The notes under the pieces: model-generated
What the model saw: only the letters and a program-made list of their open reading frames with translations
What the model was told of the DNA's origin: nothing
The model's database searches: none
Position numbers and translations under genes: made by a program
Shown here: piece after piece, positions 33,888 to 45,720 of the stretch
Layout of the letters: the number at the start of each line of letters is the position of its first letter
How positions within the stretch are numbered: the stretch's first letter is position 1
Assembly (NCBI GenBank): GCA_003996215.1
Contig: QJPP01000027.1
Location: 744,001-808,000 of the forward strand
DNA from: Jaltomata sinuosa
Lineage: Eukaryota > Streptophyta > Magnoliopsida > Solanales > Solanaceae
Length of the DNA: 64,000 nucleotides
Direction: 5' to 3'

Positions 33888-35343
33888 TGTAATGACTTGT
33901 TCAGTCATTATTAAAAAGACACCTCGTTATGAGTGAACTATTCGTGCGAAGAAATGGGTTAGAAAACTTCCAGGTTGGGATGTTGGAAATTTTGGGCTAA
34001 GCTTGTCTCGGATGAATTCTGAGCAAGGTAAGGTCTAGGGAAATCCAGGAGGGGATTGGGTAAAATGTCTAAGTTTGAGCTAGATTTTCTATTAGCTAAG
34101 ATATTAAGGAGTTCGTAGGACTTTTCGAAAGTGAATTCGGGTGAGTAGAACTCTCGATATCGAAGTTGATGTGAAAGGGTTGGTTCAAAATGTCAGGTTT
34201 TTGAAGTGTGTTGTAAAATGGACAATTTTAGGGGATTTCCCGAGTTTATGTCCCGTGTAAACCGCTATGCTATAGCGACGATCGCTATAACAGAGAAATT
34301 CCCTCTATAGCGAAAGTTAAGGCGGACAACTCTGTTATAGCGGGCGGCTACCGCTATGGCGGTACCACTATAGCGAGATTGGGCTGCCATAGTGGAACGA
34401 CAGGACCAAAAAACCCAAAAATGGGTTTTATAATTTCATTCTCTCCCCTTCAGCCCCAAAAACAGATGAGTGTTACTACTTCAAAGCCTTGGAACTATGG
34501 GGAGGGGAGATTCCGGCTAAAGAGGAGCAAAATCATGGATTTCAGGCTTGTTCTCCGTCAGAAAATGCCTTCACGGAGTCACATTCTTCTTGTTCAGACC
34601 TCTGCAGCTGATGCATGGCGTCCATGTAGGCTAGGTTTTTTATTGAGTAGACTTAGACTTGTATTTAATTTCATATTGTTGTTATAAAATGACGGGAGAT
34701 TTCATGCTTAGGCCTTCGGGCACGGAGTCTGGAGGAATATTGTATTGTTTGACTGGATTTTTGGAATGGGAATGAGGAGGTTAGGGGAATATAGTTCATT
34801 CTGGGATATTTATATTTGTTAATTGATGTGTTATGTTAGAATCCAAGAAAATTAGATTGTTGGGTAGGTTTGGAGAATCAAAAATGTTGTGAATTAAATA
34901 AGCAGTTGATTATAGTGGGTTTTCGGGATGATCTCAAATAAAGGGAATGAAATAAACAAGAAGGGTGGGAGTTTCAATGTTAGAGGATGTTTTCCCTAAA
35001 CTGTATTTGTCTTTAAAGAACGGTTCTAGATGTGTTGTTGTGACTATATGTGTCTAGAGGGTAACTTGGGAGTTAGTCTTTGGACGGGTTGTCAAGATTG
35101 AGGTTATGAGCCATGTTTCTAGGTAGGTGTTGGTTATTATTTCCCTAATGCAAACATGTGTTCATGTAATTGTGGCTTAGTATTGTATGTACATTGCATT
35201 CCTAGGGAATGGAATTGTGAATATCTAATTATTCGGGTGTCAATTATGTGAAATGAACGTGTTTTATTTCTTGTTGGTTTACAAGTGTATTTGTTCATTT
35301 AATATTGACTTGTTGGATTGTATATGAAATTTGGTTGGCTCGG

Positions 35344-35437
35344 GTACCATGCCTGGTATGCGATATTTATCGATTGGATTAGGTACCACACCTTGTACAG
35401 GTTTTATCATGGTTTGCTCGGGAACCACGCCTGGTAC
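35344..35437 (+). repeat. Three palindromes at exact 39-bp spacing (B 3' LTR)
   Basis: Words start at 35344, 35383 and 35422. Same family as in the 5' LTR, with one unit fewer recognisable. Confidence 0.9.
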
Positions 35438-35459
35438 GAGATTGATTTCTATAGGTGTG

Positions 35460-35640
35460 TTGGTTCCATAAGAGATTCGGGTTTATCTGCTTTTGATGTT
35501 CATTTCTTGTTGGTTCCTTGAGTGAACCAGGCTTATTTGCTATTGATGATCATTACTTGTTGGTTCCTTGAGTGAATCGGGTTTATCTGCTATTGATATT
35601 ATTTACATGTTGGTTTCCTGAGAAGGCCGGGATTTATTGT
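35460..35640 (+). repeat. 50-bp tandem repeat, four units in B 3' LTR
   Basis: Units beginning TTGGTTCC start at 35460, 35510, 35560 and 35610. The 5' LTR has only two (30462, 30511), so the count changed after or during insertion. Confidence 0.88.
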
Positions 35641-37088
35641 TGCTTGACATATCTATTGGTCCTTGAGTGGCCGGGTACTATGTGTAAGTATTCAGGTGGT
35701 TTCTTGAGTAAATTGGGATTGCATATAAATGTCATAGACAATGTCCTAGGGATCCTTGGTTGGTCCGGGTTGCTTTCAAGTTGTGACATAATTATATGTG
35801 GTTTGGTTACTTGCATAGTCGGGCATGACTTATATTGTTGTTGAGTCCGGTTATTGACTGGGGATCTTATTGATAGTCATATGTACTTGGTCATTTCATA
35901 TCGTCTGGTAATATTTGGTTAATGTCGTACCCTTGTAATTCTTATTTTGGGTAAGAGTGACAGGTCGGCTAGCGGTGATGTCTGGGCTAGTTGGTCACAA
36001 GGCTAGGTGTTGTGGGGTGTATTGCTTGATGGGTTCAAGGAAGGTGAACTTGGAGGGCCTAAGGTTCCTAGAGAGTCAGGTTTAACTGAGTTAGTGAAAC
36101 AAAGCTAGTATTTTGTGAGTGTCTGAACTGGCGTGGTGTCAATGGTAAGAAACTTTGGGGGTTGAATACGCAGGACTCACAGGTAACTCATTGTTTGGAT
36201 AAGGGCTAAGGGTCGAGGTGGTTGACTTAGGATCTTAATTTGAGTCAGAGTGGTAAATCATGGTTTAGTAGGTTGTCCCTCAACTGGCTAGCAGAAGCTG
36301 ATAGTAAACCTGAGTGTTGAAACTGGAACCACTGAGGTGCTTATAGTTGTTGGTAAGATGGGTGACTTGGAAAGTCTTAGTGTTAAGTGTGACTTGGGAA
36401 GTCTAGTGTTAAGTGTGACTTGGGAAGTCTTAGAAATAAGTGTGACCTGGGAGGTCCTAGTGTTAATGTGATTATGGGAAAGTTCTAGTGTTACGTTGGA
36501 CCAGAATAGGATGGTACATGAGTCTCCCTGTTGTGGAGTTGGCTGCGGAGCCGGTTAGAAAGGCTCAGGTGCTAAATATTAAGGTTGTAGTGGTAATAGT
36601 ACTAAAGTAAAGGTGGATGGTAAAGGACTGGATTCTTGTGATTTGCTGCATGTTTTCTCTTGATTTCTTATATGATGGTATGTGATGGATTCGAGTCGAT
36701 CGATGATGCCTACCATTATGTGTTATTTGTACTAATACTACTCTTGCTATACCTTTTTGGGTATAGTCTAATTGCAAGAGTGATGTTTCATAGGTACAGG
36801 ACGATGGCCATCTCCAGCAGCTTCTACTCTTCATTCCAAGGTGGAAGTTGTGTCTTCTCTTAACTTTATTGTATTTCTCCTGTAGTATCTCTTGTACCTA
36901 TTTAGACTAGTTCCTAGGGAGGGTTTGTTTACAAGTTGTAAACAGTTTTTCTTATATTAAAAGGGGTTATTTTCTTATGCTTTACTTTATTTTTTGCATT
37001 ACCTATTGGATCAGGTGGTAAGGGTTCTCCTATATAGGTGTTTAGAGTAGGTGCCCCCACGGCTCGGTAGTTAGTTTGTGACAAGAGG

Positions 37089-37291
37089 CAAAAGGTATGA
37101 TACCAATTTGGATCGCTAGATATCAATTGGAACCAAGTTATAGCACGAAAGAAGAAATAAAGTGATAGTTTCCTAAAGTCCTATAGCCTCTCAAAGAAAA
37201 GTACAAATGTCTCCTTACCGTTCTGTAAGACTCTACTAGACTTATTTTGGTACAACGAGATCAACGAATCTAGAGCTCTGATACCAATTTT
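37089..37291 (-). other. Element A leader and primer binding site
   Basis: The minus-strand TGGTATCAGAGC is at 37286-37275, six bases after the LTR end at 37292. The rest is leader up to the B insertion. A second TTGGTATCAT word lies near 37094-37103 and is probably chance or a decayed duplication. Confidence 0.88.
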
Positions 37292-39573
37292 TGTCACGAT
37301 CCAGACCCATCGAGTGTAGCACTCGCGCTAACCCTCCGGTGGGAGAATCATCTAACATTAATTATCCAACATCAATACTTAACATTTTTTAAATACGAAA
37401 TAAGTAGTCCCATTATAAATCAATAATTTGAATAAGTCTAATAGTTAAAACACTGAGAAATAATTCAAAATTCTAAAACGCCCCCAGAAACTGAAAGTTA
37501 TTATACCAAAATATCTGATATAAATCTGCGGGTATAACCCAAAAAACTAGAGTAACTAAAGTGTCTGTGTCTGAAATAATTGGACAAGAATACAACATGC
37601 GAACACTCATGGTTACTCGGAGTATGAAGCTCACCCTTGAGTCAAAAATGGTCGTTGACTACAACTAAGGTCTCATCGAAGCTGCTAAAATATGCTCTGC
37701 ACTCAACAAAAAGAAGAGCACAGGTAGTATCGATACAAAACCACTATGTACTTGTAGGGTCATCAGCCAATTCAACTTAATAAACATGAACACTTAACCA
37801 ATAATTTATAAACAAGTACGACCATGTAACATTATACCTTCACTTAATCTCTTCTCAACACTAACCAAGTAAAACAAACAAGCATAGGACAAGTATAAGC
37901 AATCCACCAAATCAATATCATGATGAATAACAGTTATCTCAACCTTGCCACAATTACCTTTTCACTTAACTTAAACAAATGATTACACAATTCAAGTAAG
38001 TTAATATCCCGGATCCCTCATGGATCCAAAATAACATTAATAATATAACCCGGTCCACTCATAGAACTGTCAATCTCACCAATATTGTTTATACACATGC
38101 TATGGGTCTTATAAATGCCCACTAGTCATGACCTATAGGAAACAAGCTCATTCCATGTACCAAATAACCCATACAACTAGTGTATCCTACCCTTATCCCA
38201 AACCAATGTTATACCACCCTTATTCCATTATTCCCACCCTTATACCTTCTAATTTCTATAAATTATGTGAAAATGACCTTTACTGGTTCATCTCACAATA
38301 TCAACTCATTTCACAACACTTACAATCACAATATGAAATAACCCAATCATATTGCACTTTAAAACATGCTTTTTACACAATCTTATTTCAAGTGATTCAA
38401 CACTTGCAGTATTATTCAACCAATTAACTTTTACAACATGCATTGCAACAAGTAAACAAAGAGGCGGTTAACATGCATACATCAACTAAATTAAGTCTCA
38501 ACTACAATCCAACCATCACCTACCTCAATCACAGCCTTGCACTTCTCTAACGAACTTGAGCATTGCCCTTTCTTGCAATTTCATCTTGATTGTGGTCTAA
38601 AAACAATAAGGTAATCACCATTCAACAAACAACCCAACAAATACAAGAAATTATAACCTAATCCCATAACCTCAAGGCCAAAAATCATGATCATTCCCTT
38701 ATTCTAGGGTATTTCTACATTTATTCCACCTTAATTCTACCAAATTCAAGGTTATAATAAAGATTTCTAAGCATGTAACTGTGAATTATCCACCCTTGAC
38801 CAAAATTCAAGGATTACACCTTATTTTTGCTAAGTTACACCAGAAAATCCGCCTAGGTCAAGTCACATCCTCTCCCATAATCAAAACTTAGTGATTCTAA
38901 GGATTAACCAATGAAAAACTAGTTAAACGGGTAAACTAACTTACCTCAATGAAGGATTTTAGGTGAAAACTGCTGAAGTTTTCCCTAAATTGCTTTTTTC
39001 AGTTCTGGAATGGAGGTGGAATGAAAATAATATATTTAAGTCTAAAACTGCATTTACAAGCGCATAACCCGCTATAGCTGCTCAATTCCCACTATAGTGG
39101 CATCGCTATAGTGGGATCCTCTAGCTATAGTGTGATTGACCCAAGATGACCTCCGCTATAGCAGAAATATTCTTGCTATAGTAGGCTCATCGTAGCGGTC
39201 TGTCTCCCGCTATAGCGGCCTAGGTTAGGCAGCAAGTTTGATAATTTCAGATTTTTTCCAGTTTTGCAACACACTTCCAGATATTGACATCCTCAACTAA
39301 CCTCTTTACGTCAACCGCAATAATCAGAGTTATACTAACCCAAATTTACTTCCAAAAATTTTACGAACTCCTTAACCCCCTAGCTATCATTTTATGGTCT
39401 CGAATTATTTATAAATTGACCTATCCATTATCAGATTTATCTAGACCATGCCATACTTGGAATTTATTCAAGACTAGCCTAGCCTGAAATTTTTGACACT
39501 TTATTTGGGGAAAATCTTAACCCGAATGTTGGCATGCTAGACTGTAACGTAATGATGGAAAAGGGTCGTTACA
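37292..39573 (-). repeat. Element A 5' LTR (2282 bp)
   Basis: On the minus strand TGTAACGACCC (39573) to GGATCGTGACA (37292). Its CGCTATAGCGG array is at 39060-39225. The donor-like GAG|GTAAGT is at 38944. Confidence 0.93.
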
Positions 39574-39980
39574 TAAACTCACCCATTTAATTCATCTTCG
39601 ATTCACTCCCTCAATTCATACAAAAATAATACACATATTCACAATTTATACCTCTATCATCTAAACTTTTCCTTGGCCTCACAGTGGAGAATCTTCTTTA
39701 CAGGGAATTTTTAGAGTTTCGATATATAAGAGAATTTATTTTCTTTCTGCCATCATATTTTGGTCTAATATCATATCTTAAAACTTATACTCAAAATAAT
39801 CTGTTAAGGAAGATTATCATATATAAATGCAGAAAAAAATTCCTATATCGGATAAATGGATCATTAAATATCAACGAAAAAGTATTCAACAATAGATGGA
39901 GCCTTACTTTAAAGAATTTGGACTCATGAGAAACGGATCATTAAAAAAGAGAAGAAAAAGAAATAGAATATGGCAATAAA
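39574..39980. other. Flank between elements A and T3
   Basis: 407 bp of AT-rich sequence. Together with 59754 onward it is the DNA that existed before T3 inserted. No repeat signature seen. The 81-codon frame at 39684-39929 shows no motif. Confidence 0.6.
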
Positions 39981-42189
39981 TGTAACACCCCAGAATCTAA
40001 ACTAGCTACTGGACTGTGCTCAACAGAAAAATTCAAGTTTCCAGGAACCATGGTTGAGATCACGGACAGTAGTTTGGAACCATGGTCTGTCGTCTGAATC
40101 GTAGTCCCCATTTCTAGTAGACCCCCAAGTTCATGCCTCAGGAACCATGAGTCAAACCACGGACCGTAGTTTAGAACCACGGTCCATCCTGTCACTCGTG
40201 GTTTCCCTTAATCAGAGGACCATCAGTCCAGGGCTCAGTAACCACGAGTCACACGACAAACCGTCTTTCAGGACCATGGTCCATCCTGTAGACTCACGGA
40301 AACAGAACCTCAGAGACCCTTTGCCGTTATCCCAAAAGCCATGAGTCAGGTTACGGGCCGTAGTTCAGAACCACAGTTCGTCTTTTGACTCGTGAAATCC
40401 TCAGACTAAACTAAAGTCCCTGGAACCACGAGTCACATGACGAACCGTCATTCAGGAGAAGGGTCTGTCCTGTAGAGTCGTGGTTCCCTCAGATCATAAA
40501 ACCCCCAATACCCATGGACAGGACCACGACTCAGTTGATGGTCCATCGTCCAGGACTACGGTCCGTCAACCAAGTCGTGATCCCTGAGTCACAAATTTCA
40601 GCAGAATTCTTTTAAATTTCCTAGGGGTATTCTGGACCTTTCCTACCTCTTTTAAGGCCTAAGCTACATTGTTTTACGTTATCTAAGCCTAATAAATTAA
40701 TCAAAAACTACCTAAAACCTCTCTTCTCCTAGAATCGACAGACTTAGAAAGAAAAGAAACAAAAGAGGCGATAGTTTTCTCTAAAGAACAAACAGAGGTC
40801 TTCTTCAAGTTCAGCCCTGAAATCCAAAGGATTTCTCCGTAAGTTCTCTTCACTAGGTATGTGGGATTTCACTAGTGAGTATTTTTCACTCACTAGGTCC
40901 CTAGAACTCGATCAATTTCTGTAGTTTCTCCATGAATACTAAGACCTAGGGTACAAACTCTAGATATTTCCTTGTTGTTCAGATGCTATAACTTATCTGA
41001 TGCTTAGTTCATGTTCTTGGAGGATTAGCATAGTTTAGTTTTTAGAACTCAAAAACCCCAGCTTGTGTTAATTTCAGTATTTCATAAATTATGCTTGCTA
41101 GGCAGATTAGTCAAACAATCATGCTTCAGAATTCGAATGCCATATTGTTCAGTATATGTATGTTCCATTCTCAGATTTTATCAGTGTTTTGAGTTATCCA
41201 GTATTACAGTTGCATCTTTAACTTTATATTCAGTTGGGAGTAAACTTAGCACCTAGCAGACGAAGGGATGAAGGCTCACCCGCCAGTTTAGGCTGAGACC
41301 TTTAGCAGCAATCCCTGAGTCCCAGAACTACGGTGCCACTGTAGGTTCTAAAAGGGTCACCCATCAGATTAGGCTTGACACTCTTTTCCTTGTGGACATC
41401 AGTTTAGTGGATCCACATTAGACTTGTTCATACCCTTGGCAAGGTATGAACACCCTTCCATCCAGGGTTACAGGTTGGCCCTATAGTTAGCTCAACTTGG
41501 ATTATGTCGGTTAATAGTATATCCCACAGTCAGACTCATGTGCATTGACCTTATATTCAGTTACTCAGTTCAGCATATGATATACTCATAATATTTATTT
41601 GGTCATTGCATCTCAGCTTATTTATCAGTTTATGATTCAGTATATATATTTATATTCAGTTGTTATATTGTCTAACTTAGTTCATATCACACATGCTCAG
41701 TACATTCAAAGTACTGACGCATACTCTTGTGCACATTGTTTTATGATGTAGGTTCAGGCGCTCAGTATTCAAATCGTGCTTAGATCGATTTCCAGTCCGT
41801 ACTCAGCAGCTGCAGTGGTGATTCCTCTTAGTTTGAGGATGATATACATGCTTTACCTTTCAGTCTTATTATTTCAGTTTTTAGATTGTTAGAGTTAGCT
41901 GGGGGTATGTCCCAGCAACTCATCCCGGTTAGAGGCTTTCAGAAATAGATTAGATTCAGCTTGAGTTGATGGGATTGTTCTTCAGTTATGACTACACTTA
42001 TATATTTTATATTCAAACATTTTTCTTTTGGGCTTTTCCCCATTTTAGTTCTTAAACTGTTTTCAGCTTCCGCACAATATAAGTTTTTAACTTGAAATTA
42101 TTTAGATATGCCAGACCATGGGTTAGCTTGGGATCACTTATGATACTAAGCATCGTGTTGCATCTAGGTGGTAGCCTCAGGGTATGACA
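39981..42189 (+). repeat. T3 5' LTR (2209 bp)
   Basis: TGTAACACCCCAG to GGTATGACA. The array of ACCACGGACCGTAG, GACTCGTGG and related words covers about 40030-40590, starting ~50 bp into the LTR. Confidence 0.95.
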
Positions 42190-42407
42190 AACTTGGTATC
42201 AGAGCATCAGGTTTAAGTGTCCTAGGGTGTCTGAAAGTTGTGTCGAGTAGAATCTTCTTCATGGGTGTGAAGTGTGCCACACTTATGGGGTAGGACATAT
42301 GAGACGTCATTAGGAGCAACTTCCCTTCTTTCCTTTCCAACTCGTGCTATAGAGTATCAACTCTATTTAATCTCCTACTATTCTAACTCATGCTTTTTGC
42401 ATTTCAG
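40857..42407 (+). other. Candidate leader intron of T3
   Basis: TAG|GTATGTGGG at 40857 in the LTR; the acceptor-like GCATTTCAG ends at 42407, four bases before the gag ATG. A second possible donor, CCGTAAGT, lies near 40837. Confidence 0.35.
42194..42205 (+). other. T3 primer binding site
   Basis: TGGTATCAGAGC four bases after the LTR end. Confidence 0.92.
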
Positions 42408-42411
42408 AAAA

Positions 42412-43337
42412 ATGCCTCCCCGAAGAGCTAATGCTAGGAAACAACCAGCAGCTCCAGCAGACCCATTGAATGAGCAAGACACATATGCCGAATTCAGGGC
42501 CGCTTTCCAGGTGCTTGATCAGGCCATGACCGCCTAGATAAATCAGCAGGCTATGGCACCCTCTCCTCCTCAGACTAACACTGTTGCAGTAAGAATCTGG
42601 GACTTCACCCAGATAAACCCTTCGGAAATTCATGGGTCTAAGTTAGAAGAGGATCCGCAAGAGTTTCTTGATGATATCCAGAAGGTGAGTGACATTATGG
42701 GTGTCACTCCAGTCGAGAGTACAGACTTAGTTGCCTATCAATTGAAGGGAGTGGCTTACACTTGGTGCCAGCAGTGGAAGGAGTCTCATTGTGCAAATGC
42801 AGGACCAGTGGATTAGAACCAGTTCAAGGCTGCCTTTTTGGACCGGTTCTTCCCACTTGAGCTCAGGGAAGCCAAGGTCCAAGAATTTATCAACCTGAAG
42901 AAGAATGACATGAGTGTTAAGGAATATGCTCTCAAGTTCACACAGTTATCCAAGTATGCTCCAGCGATAGTAGCTGACTCCAGGGTCCGTATGAGCAAGT
43001 TCGTATCTGATGTGTCAAATGATTTGGTCAAGGAGTGCAAGACTGCTATGTTGATTAAGGAAATAGATTTCTCCAGATTGGTTACTTATGCTCAGCAGAT
43101 TGAGGAGGATAAAATCAAAGACAGGGGAGGAGATAGTAAGTGGTCTAGGACAGGTGACTTTAGCTACTCTCAGCAGAAGTCAGAGGGTGGTAATTGCCCT
43201 TATTTTTGCCAGAAGGATTAAGCTCCAGCTCCATATTCTTCCAGTGTCCCAGTGCCTAAATTCAAGAAGGATCGACGGGATAGAGCATCTGGCTCTAAGT
43301 CTCAAGGTACAGTTACTAGCGGGCGCACCCATCCAGT
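42412..43337 (+). pseudogene. gag: T3 gag, first part
   Basis: ATG at 42412 (MPPRRANARKQPAAP). The capsid core is in one frame: VRIWDFTQINPSEIHGSKLEEDPQEFLDD, FFPLELREAKVQEFINLKK and MSVKEYALKFTQLSKYAP. Stops are at TAG 42535-42537, TAG 42814-42816 and TAA 43219-43221. The first part ends at ccagt (43333-43337), the target site of the solo LTR, and the frame is taken up again beyond 45427. The codon corresponding to the shared T1/T2 stop is sense here. Confidence 0.88.
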
Positions 43338-45427
43338 TGTCACACCCATATTTTTTCGACCACACACCCCGCTAAAAGGTGTGGTTTTGAAAAAGGTTTT
43401 TCCAATTAAAGTGACATTTTAAAAAGGGATTATTTATTTACAGAGTCGCCACTTGGAATTGAGTTTTGGTGTTCCAAGTCACCTTATTGAATCCCCAATC
43501 AAAAGAAAAATTGACTCTTTAATATTGGTCTGCGAAATAGAAATTTTGTTGACCGAGGGTAAGGTGTGAGGCACCCCTCGAGTCCCGTGGTTCTAGCACA
43601 ATCGCTTTATTGACTTACATCTGGCTTGAATTAATCTTTTGGATACATTATGAGCCTGAAAATCACTTATGTCCCGCCTTCTTTGATTTATTTTAAACTT
43701 GTTTCCAATCTTACCATGAATTATTGATTTGTATCTCGCGCCTTTTGAGGTATTTATGGACCGTTCTCATTTTCTCGATCCTAAACAAGTATCTAGCAAA
43801 CTTGAGTCTATCCACCCCGATTAAAACGGCTTCAAAATGGTAAGTTAATTTTATTAAAATAAATTGTTAGTAGCATTGCTTTTTGACTTTATAATTAATT
43901 ATCACTTATGTTAGACTTAACTTTCTTGGGTTAAGAACTCAAACTCATTATATTTTTCACATAATTTTTTTTATTGCAGATTTTAAAATAAATTCGCAAC
44001 TCATCTCACTCTTCACACGCGCAATTAATTGATCAATTGTACTTAAACTATTGACTAAACCCAATGGCCTAATATCGAGTCAATAAAATGCAATGAACAC
44101 AACCAAAGTTCCCTTATAGAAACCCAAAAGCAACACAAACGCAAGATAAAAGAAATTCATATCAAAGAAACAAATTATATCATATGTAACCACCATTAAT
44201 TTACAAATATAATAATACTCTTATTTCTAACAATGAATTTACTTGATTCCCTTTTATAGGTTTAAACTTAACCATCTCCGGAGAGAAATAACCGAGCCCA
44301 AACTTTTGCTAAGACATGCAAAATAAAATCACATGAAATTTACTGTGACATTATTAAAAAAGTTGAAAAATCTAGTTTATTATAATTAAATATTGGTAAC
44401 GTCATTTTAACAACATAACTTGTTTAATAATGGATGAACAAGATCAACCATAAAATAATAATTTCAACATTGATATGTATATATTAAAAATCAAAACACA
44501 AACGGCCCAACATCATATTTGGATAACAATTACATACTTAAATTAAAGAGAAAAAGAGAGTAGAATATGGATTTCCTAGTGTAAATCTTCTTTAATAAGA
44601 ACTTTATTACAATAAACTCCGTTGAACTCGATCTAAACGGAGAAAGCAAACAACGAACAGGAGCTCGAACCGTGAACTACAAATAAAACCCAAATTTTGA
44701 ATAGATAGGGAGATGTTATGGTGGTGTTTCTCTCTTTGTTGCTAACTATCTTTTTCTCTGCTCTGCTTTTGCTTTTGTATTCTATTGTAAATGTCTTTCT
44801 CCTCTTTCTTATTTTCTTTTTTCTCTCGTTGGTCTCCCTCGTTTTTTCCTTCTGTTTCCTCTATCCGTTTTTCTTTCTTTTTGTGTGGTATATGCATGTG
44901 TGCATGTCTCCTCTTTTCTTTTTGTTTTGTAGTCGTGTATGTATATGTCTGTATATATTTTTTGTGTGTGTTGTGTTAATGTATAATATAGGTGTGTGTG
45001 GGATGGTGTTGGAGTAGAACGTGGGGGGAGTTGAGGGAGTGTGGGGAAGTTTAGGTTAGTGGGGTGGTTTGGGTAGTTTAGGATTTTTTCTTTTTTTCTT
45101 CTTTTTTTTTAATAAAATATAATGGTAAAAATATTAACTAATTATTTTGAACTAATAAAAATATAGAAAAGTTAAATAGCTAATCCTAAAAATATGATTA
45201 AGAAAATATTAAAATCACTAGATTATTTATTAAAATCTAAATTAAAAGAAATTATTATTTTTTTTTGAAAATTTTCTTTTCTTTTGAAAAGTAAAAATAA
45301 AACTTATCCTAAAATGTGACTCTTTTTTGTAGTTTTCAAATCTTTTAAAATAAGCTTACTAGAAAGAAATATTTAACCACTAAAAAGTGTAAAAATTTTA
45401 GGTTCGATCAAAAATTAGGTGTTCACA
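43338..45427 (+). mobile_element. Solo LTR, probably Ogre/Tat-type Ty3/gypsy, inside T3 gag
   Basis: Starts TGTCACACCC and ends GGTGTTCACA, with a perfect duplication ccagt (43333-43337, 45428-45432). The AGAGTCGCCACTTGGAATT block at 43443-43461 and the TTAGGTGTTCACA end are what I recall from Ogre/Tat LTRs in eudicots; the lineage is inferred from memory. A pyrimidine-rich stretch (44718-44940) yields a long hydrophobic open frame that is not a gene. Orientation follows the TG...CA end features and is tentative. Confidence 0.82.
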
Positions 45428-45720
45428 CCAGTGTGTAAGATGTGTGGTAGGAACCATCAGGGTGAGTGCATGGCAGGTAGTGGAAATTGCTTTGGGTGTG
45501 GTAAGCCAGGCCACCGGATGAAAGAGTGCCCTGAAAATTCTCAGAAGGGCAGGGATACTCGTTCGCAGAATCAGGCCAGCTCTGCAGCAGCTCCAGCTGG
45601 TCGCCCCACTCAGCAGGGTGCCTCGTCTAGTACAGGTGGTGGTCAGCACCAGAACAGGTTGTAAGCCCTTCAGACTCGACAGGACCAGGAGGATACCCCC
45701 GATGTGGTCACGGGTACGTT
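45428..45720 (+). pseudogene. gag: T3 gag, second part (nucleocapsid)
   Basis: Resumes with PVCKMCGRNHQGECMAG, then the intact knuckle CFGCGKPGHRMKEC (45490-45531). A Gln/Ser-rich linker leads to a stop at 45661-45663. The first Cys-rich stretch is a second, less regular knuckle, also seen in T2. Confidence 0.88.

Larger units (their letters stand above)
17540..37083 (+). mobile_element. Element B: non-autonomous LARD-like retrotransposon with 3.2 kb LTRs, nested in A
   Basis: LTR start TGTAATGACC at 17540 and LTR end GTGACA at 37083, with a perfect 5-bp target duplication agagg at 17535-17539 and 37084-37088. The 5' LTR is in three pieces (17540-17900, 26998-27866, 30059-31989) because T2 and a solo LTR inserted into it; the 3' LTR (33888-37083) is whole. 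The interior (31990-33887) is only 1.9 kb and codes for nothing I recognise. Its leader and 3' end resemble element A, so it probably relied on A-type proteins. Confidence 0.92.
33888..37083 (+). repeat. Element B 3' LTR (3196 bp, uninterrupted)
   Basis: TGTAATGACTTG at 33888 to TTTGTGACA at 37083. Serves as the empty-site reference for the T2 and solo-LTR insertions. The CGCTATAGCGG array is at 34255-34400. Confidence 0.94.
17523..38944 (-). other. Candidate leader intron of element A (now interrupted by element B)
   Basis: On the minus strand the 5' LTR contains TTGAG|GTAAGTTAG with the intron starting at 38944. The gag ATG at 17522 is directly preceded by TTATTTCACAG. Without element B the intron would be about 1.9 kb. 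B inserted 13 bases upstream of the ATG, just inside the acceptor side. Inference from signal position only. Confidence 0.3.
14326..39573 (-). mobile_element. Element A: Ty3/gypsy LTR retrotransposon on the minus strand, internally deleted and split by element B
   Basis: Read leftwards: 5' LTR (39573-37292), primer site, leader, element B insertion, gag (17522-16079), integrase (16078-15168) and the first ~830 bp of the 3' LTR (15155-14326), which stops exactly at the CACTA end. Protease, RT and RNase H are missing because gag runs directly into integrase. The possible target duplication on the right is taaac (39574-39578); the left copy is lost. The integrase tail is chromovirus-like, as in T1-T3, but the LTRs and gag belong to a different family. 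Confidence 0.88.

Noticed and set aside
27296..34687. Similar frames in both B LTRs (27296-27493 and 34379-34687) with a shared C-terminal half
   Set aside because: Similarity follows from the LTRs being copies of each other; starts differ and there is no motif.
39684..39929. 81-codon frame in the flank between A and T3
   Set aside because: AT-rich, no recognisable motif, no neighbouring exons.
44718..45017. 99-codon hydrophobic 'membrane protein'
   Set aside because: Pyrimidine-rich LTR tract read as Leu/Phe; codon use is that of low-complexity DNA.
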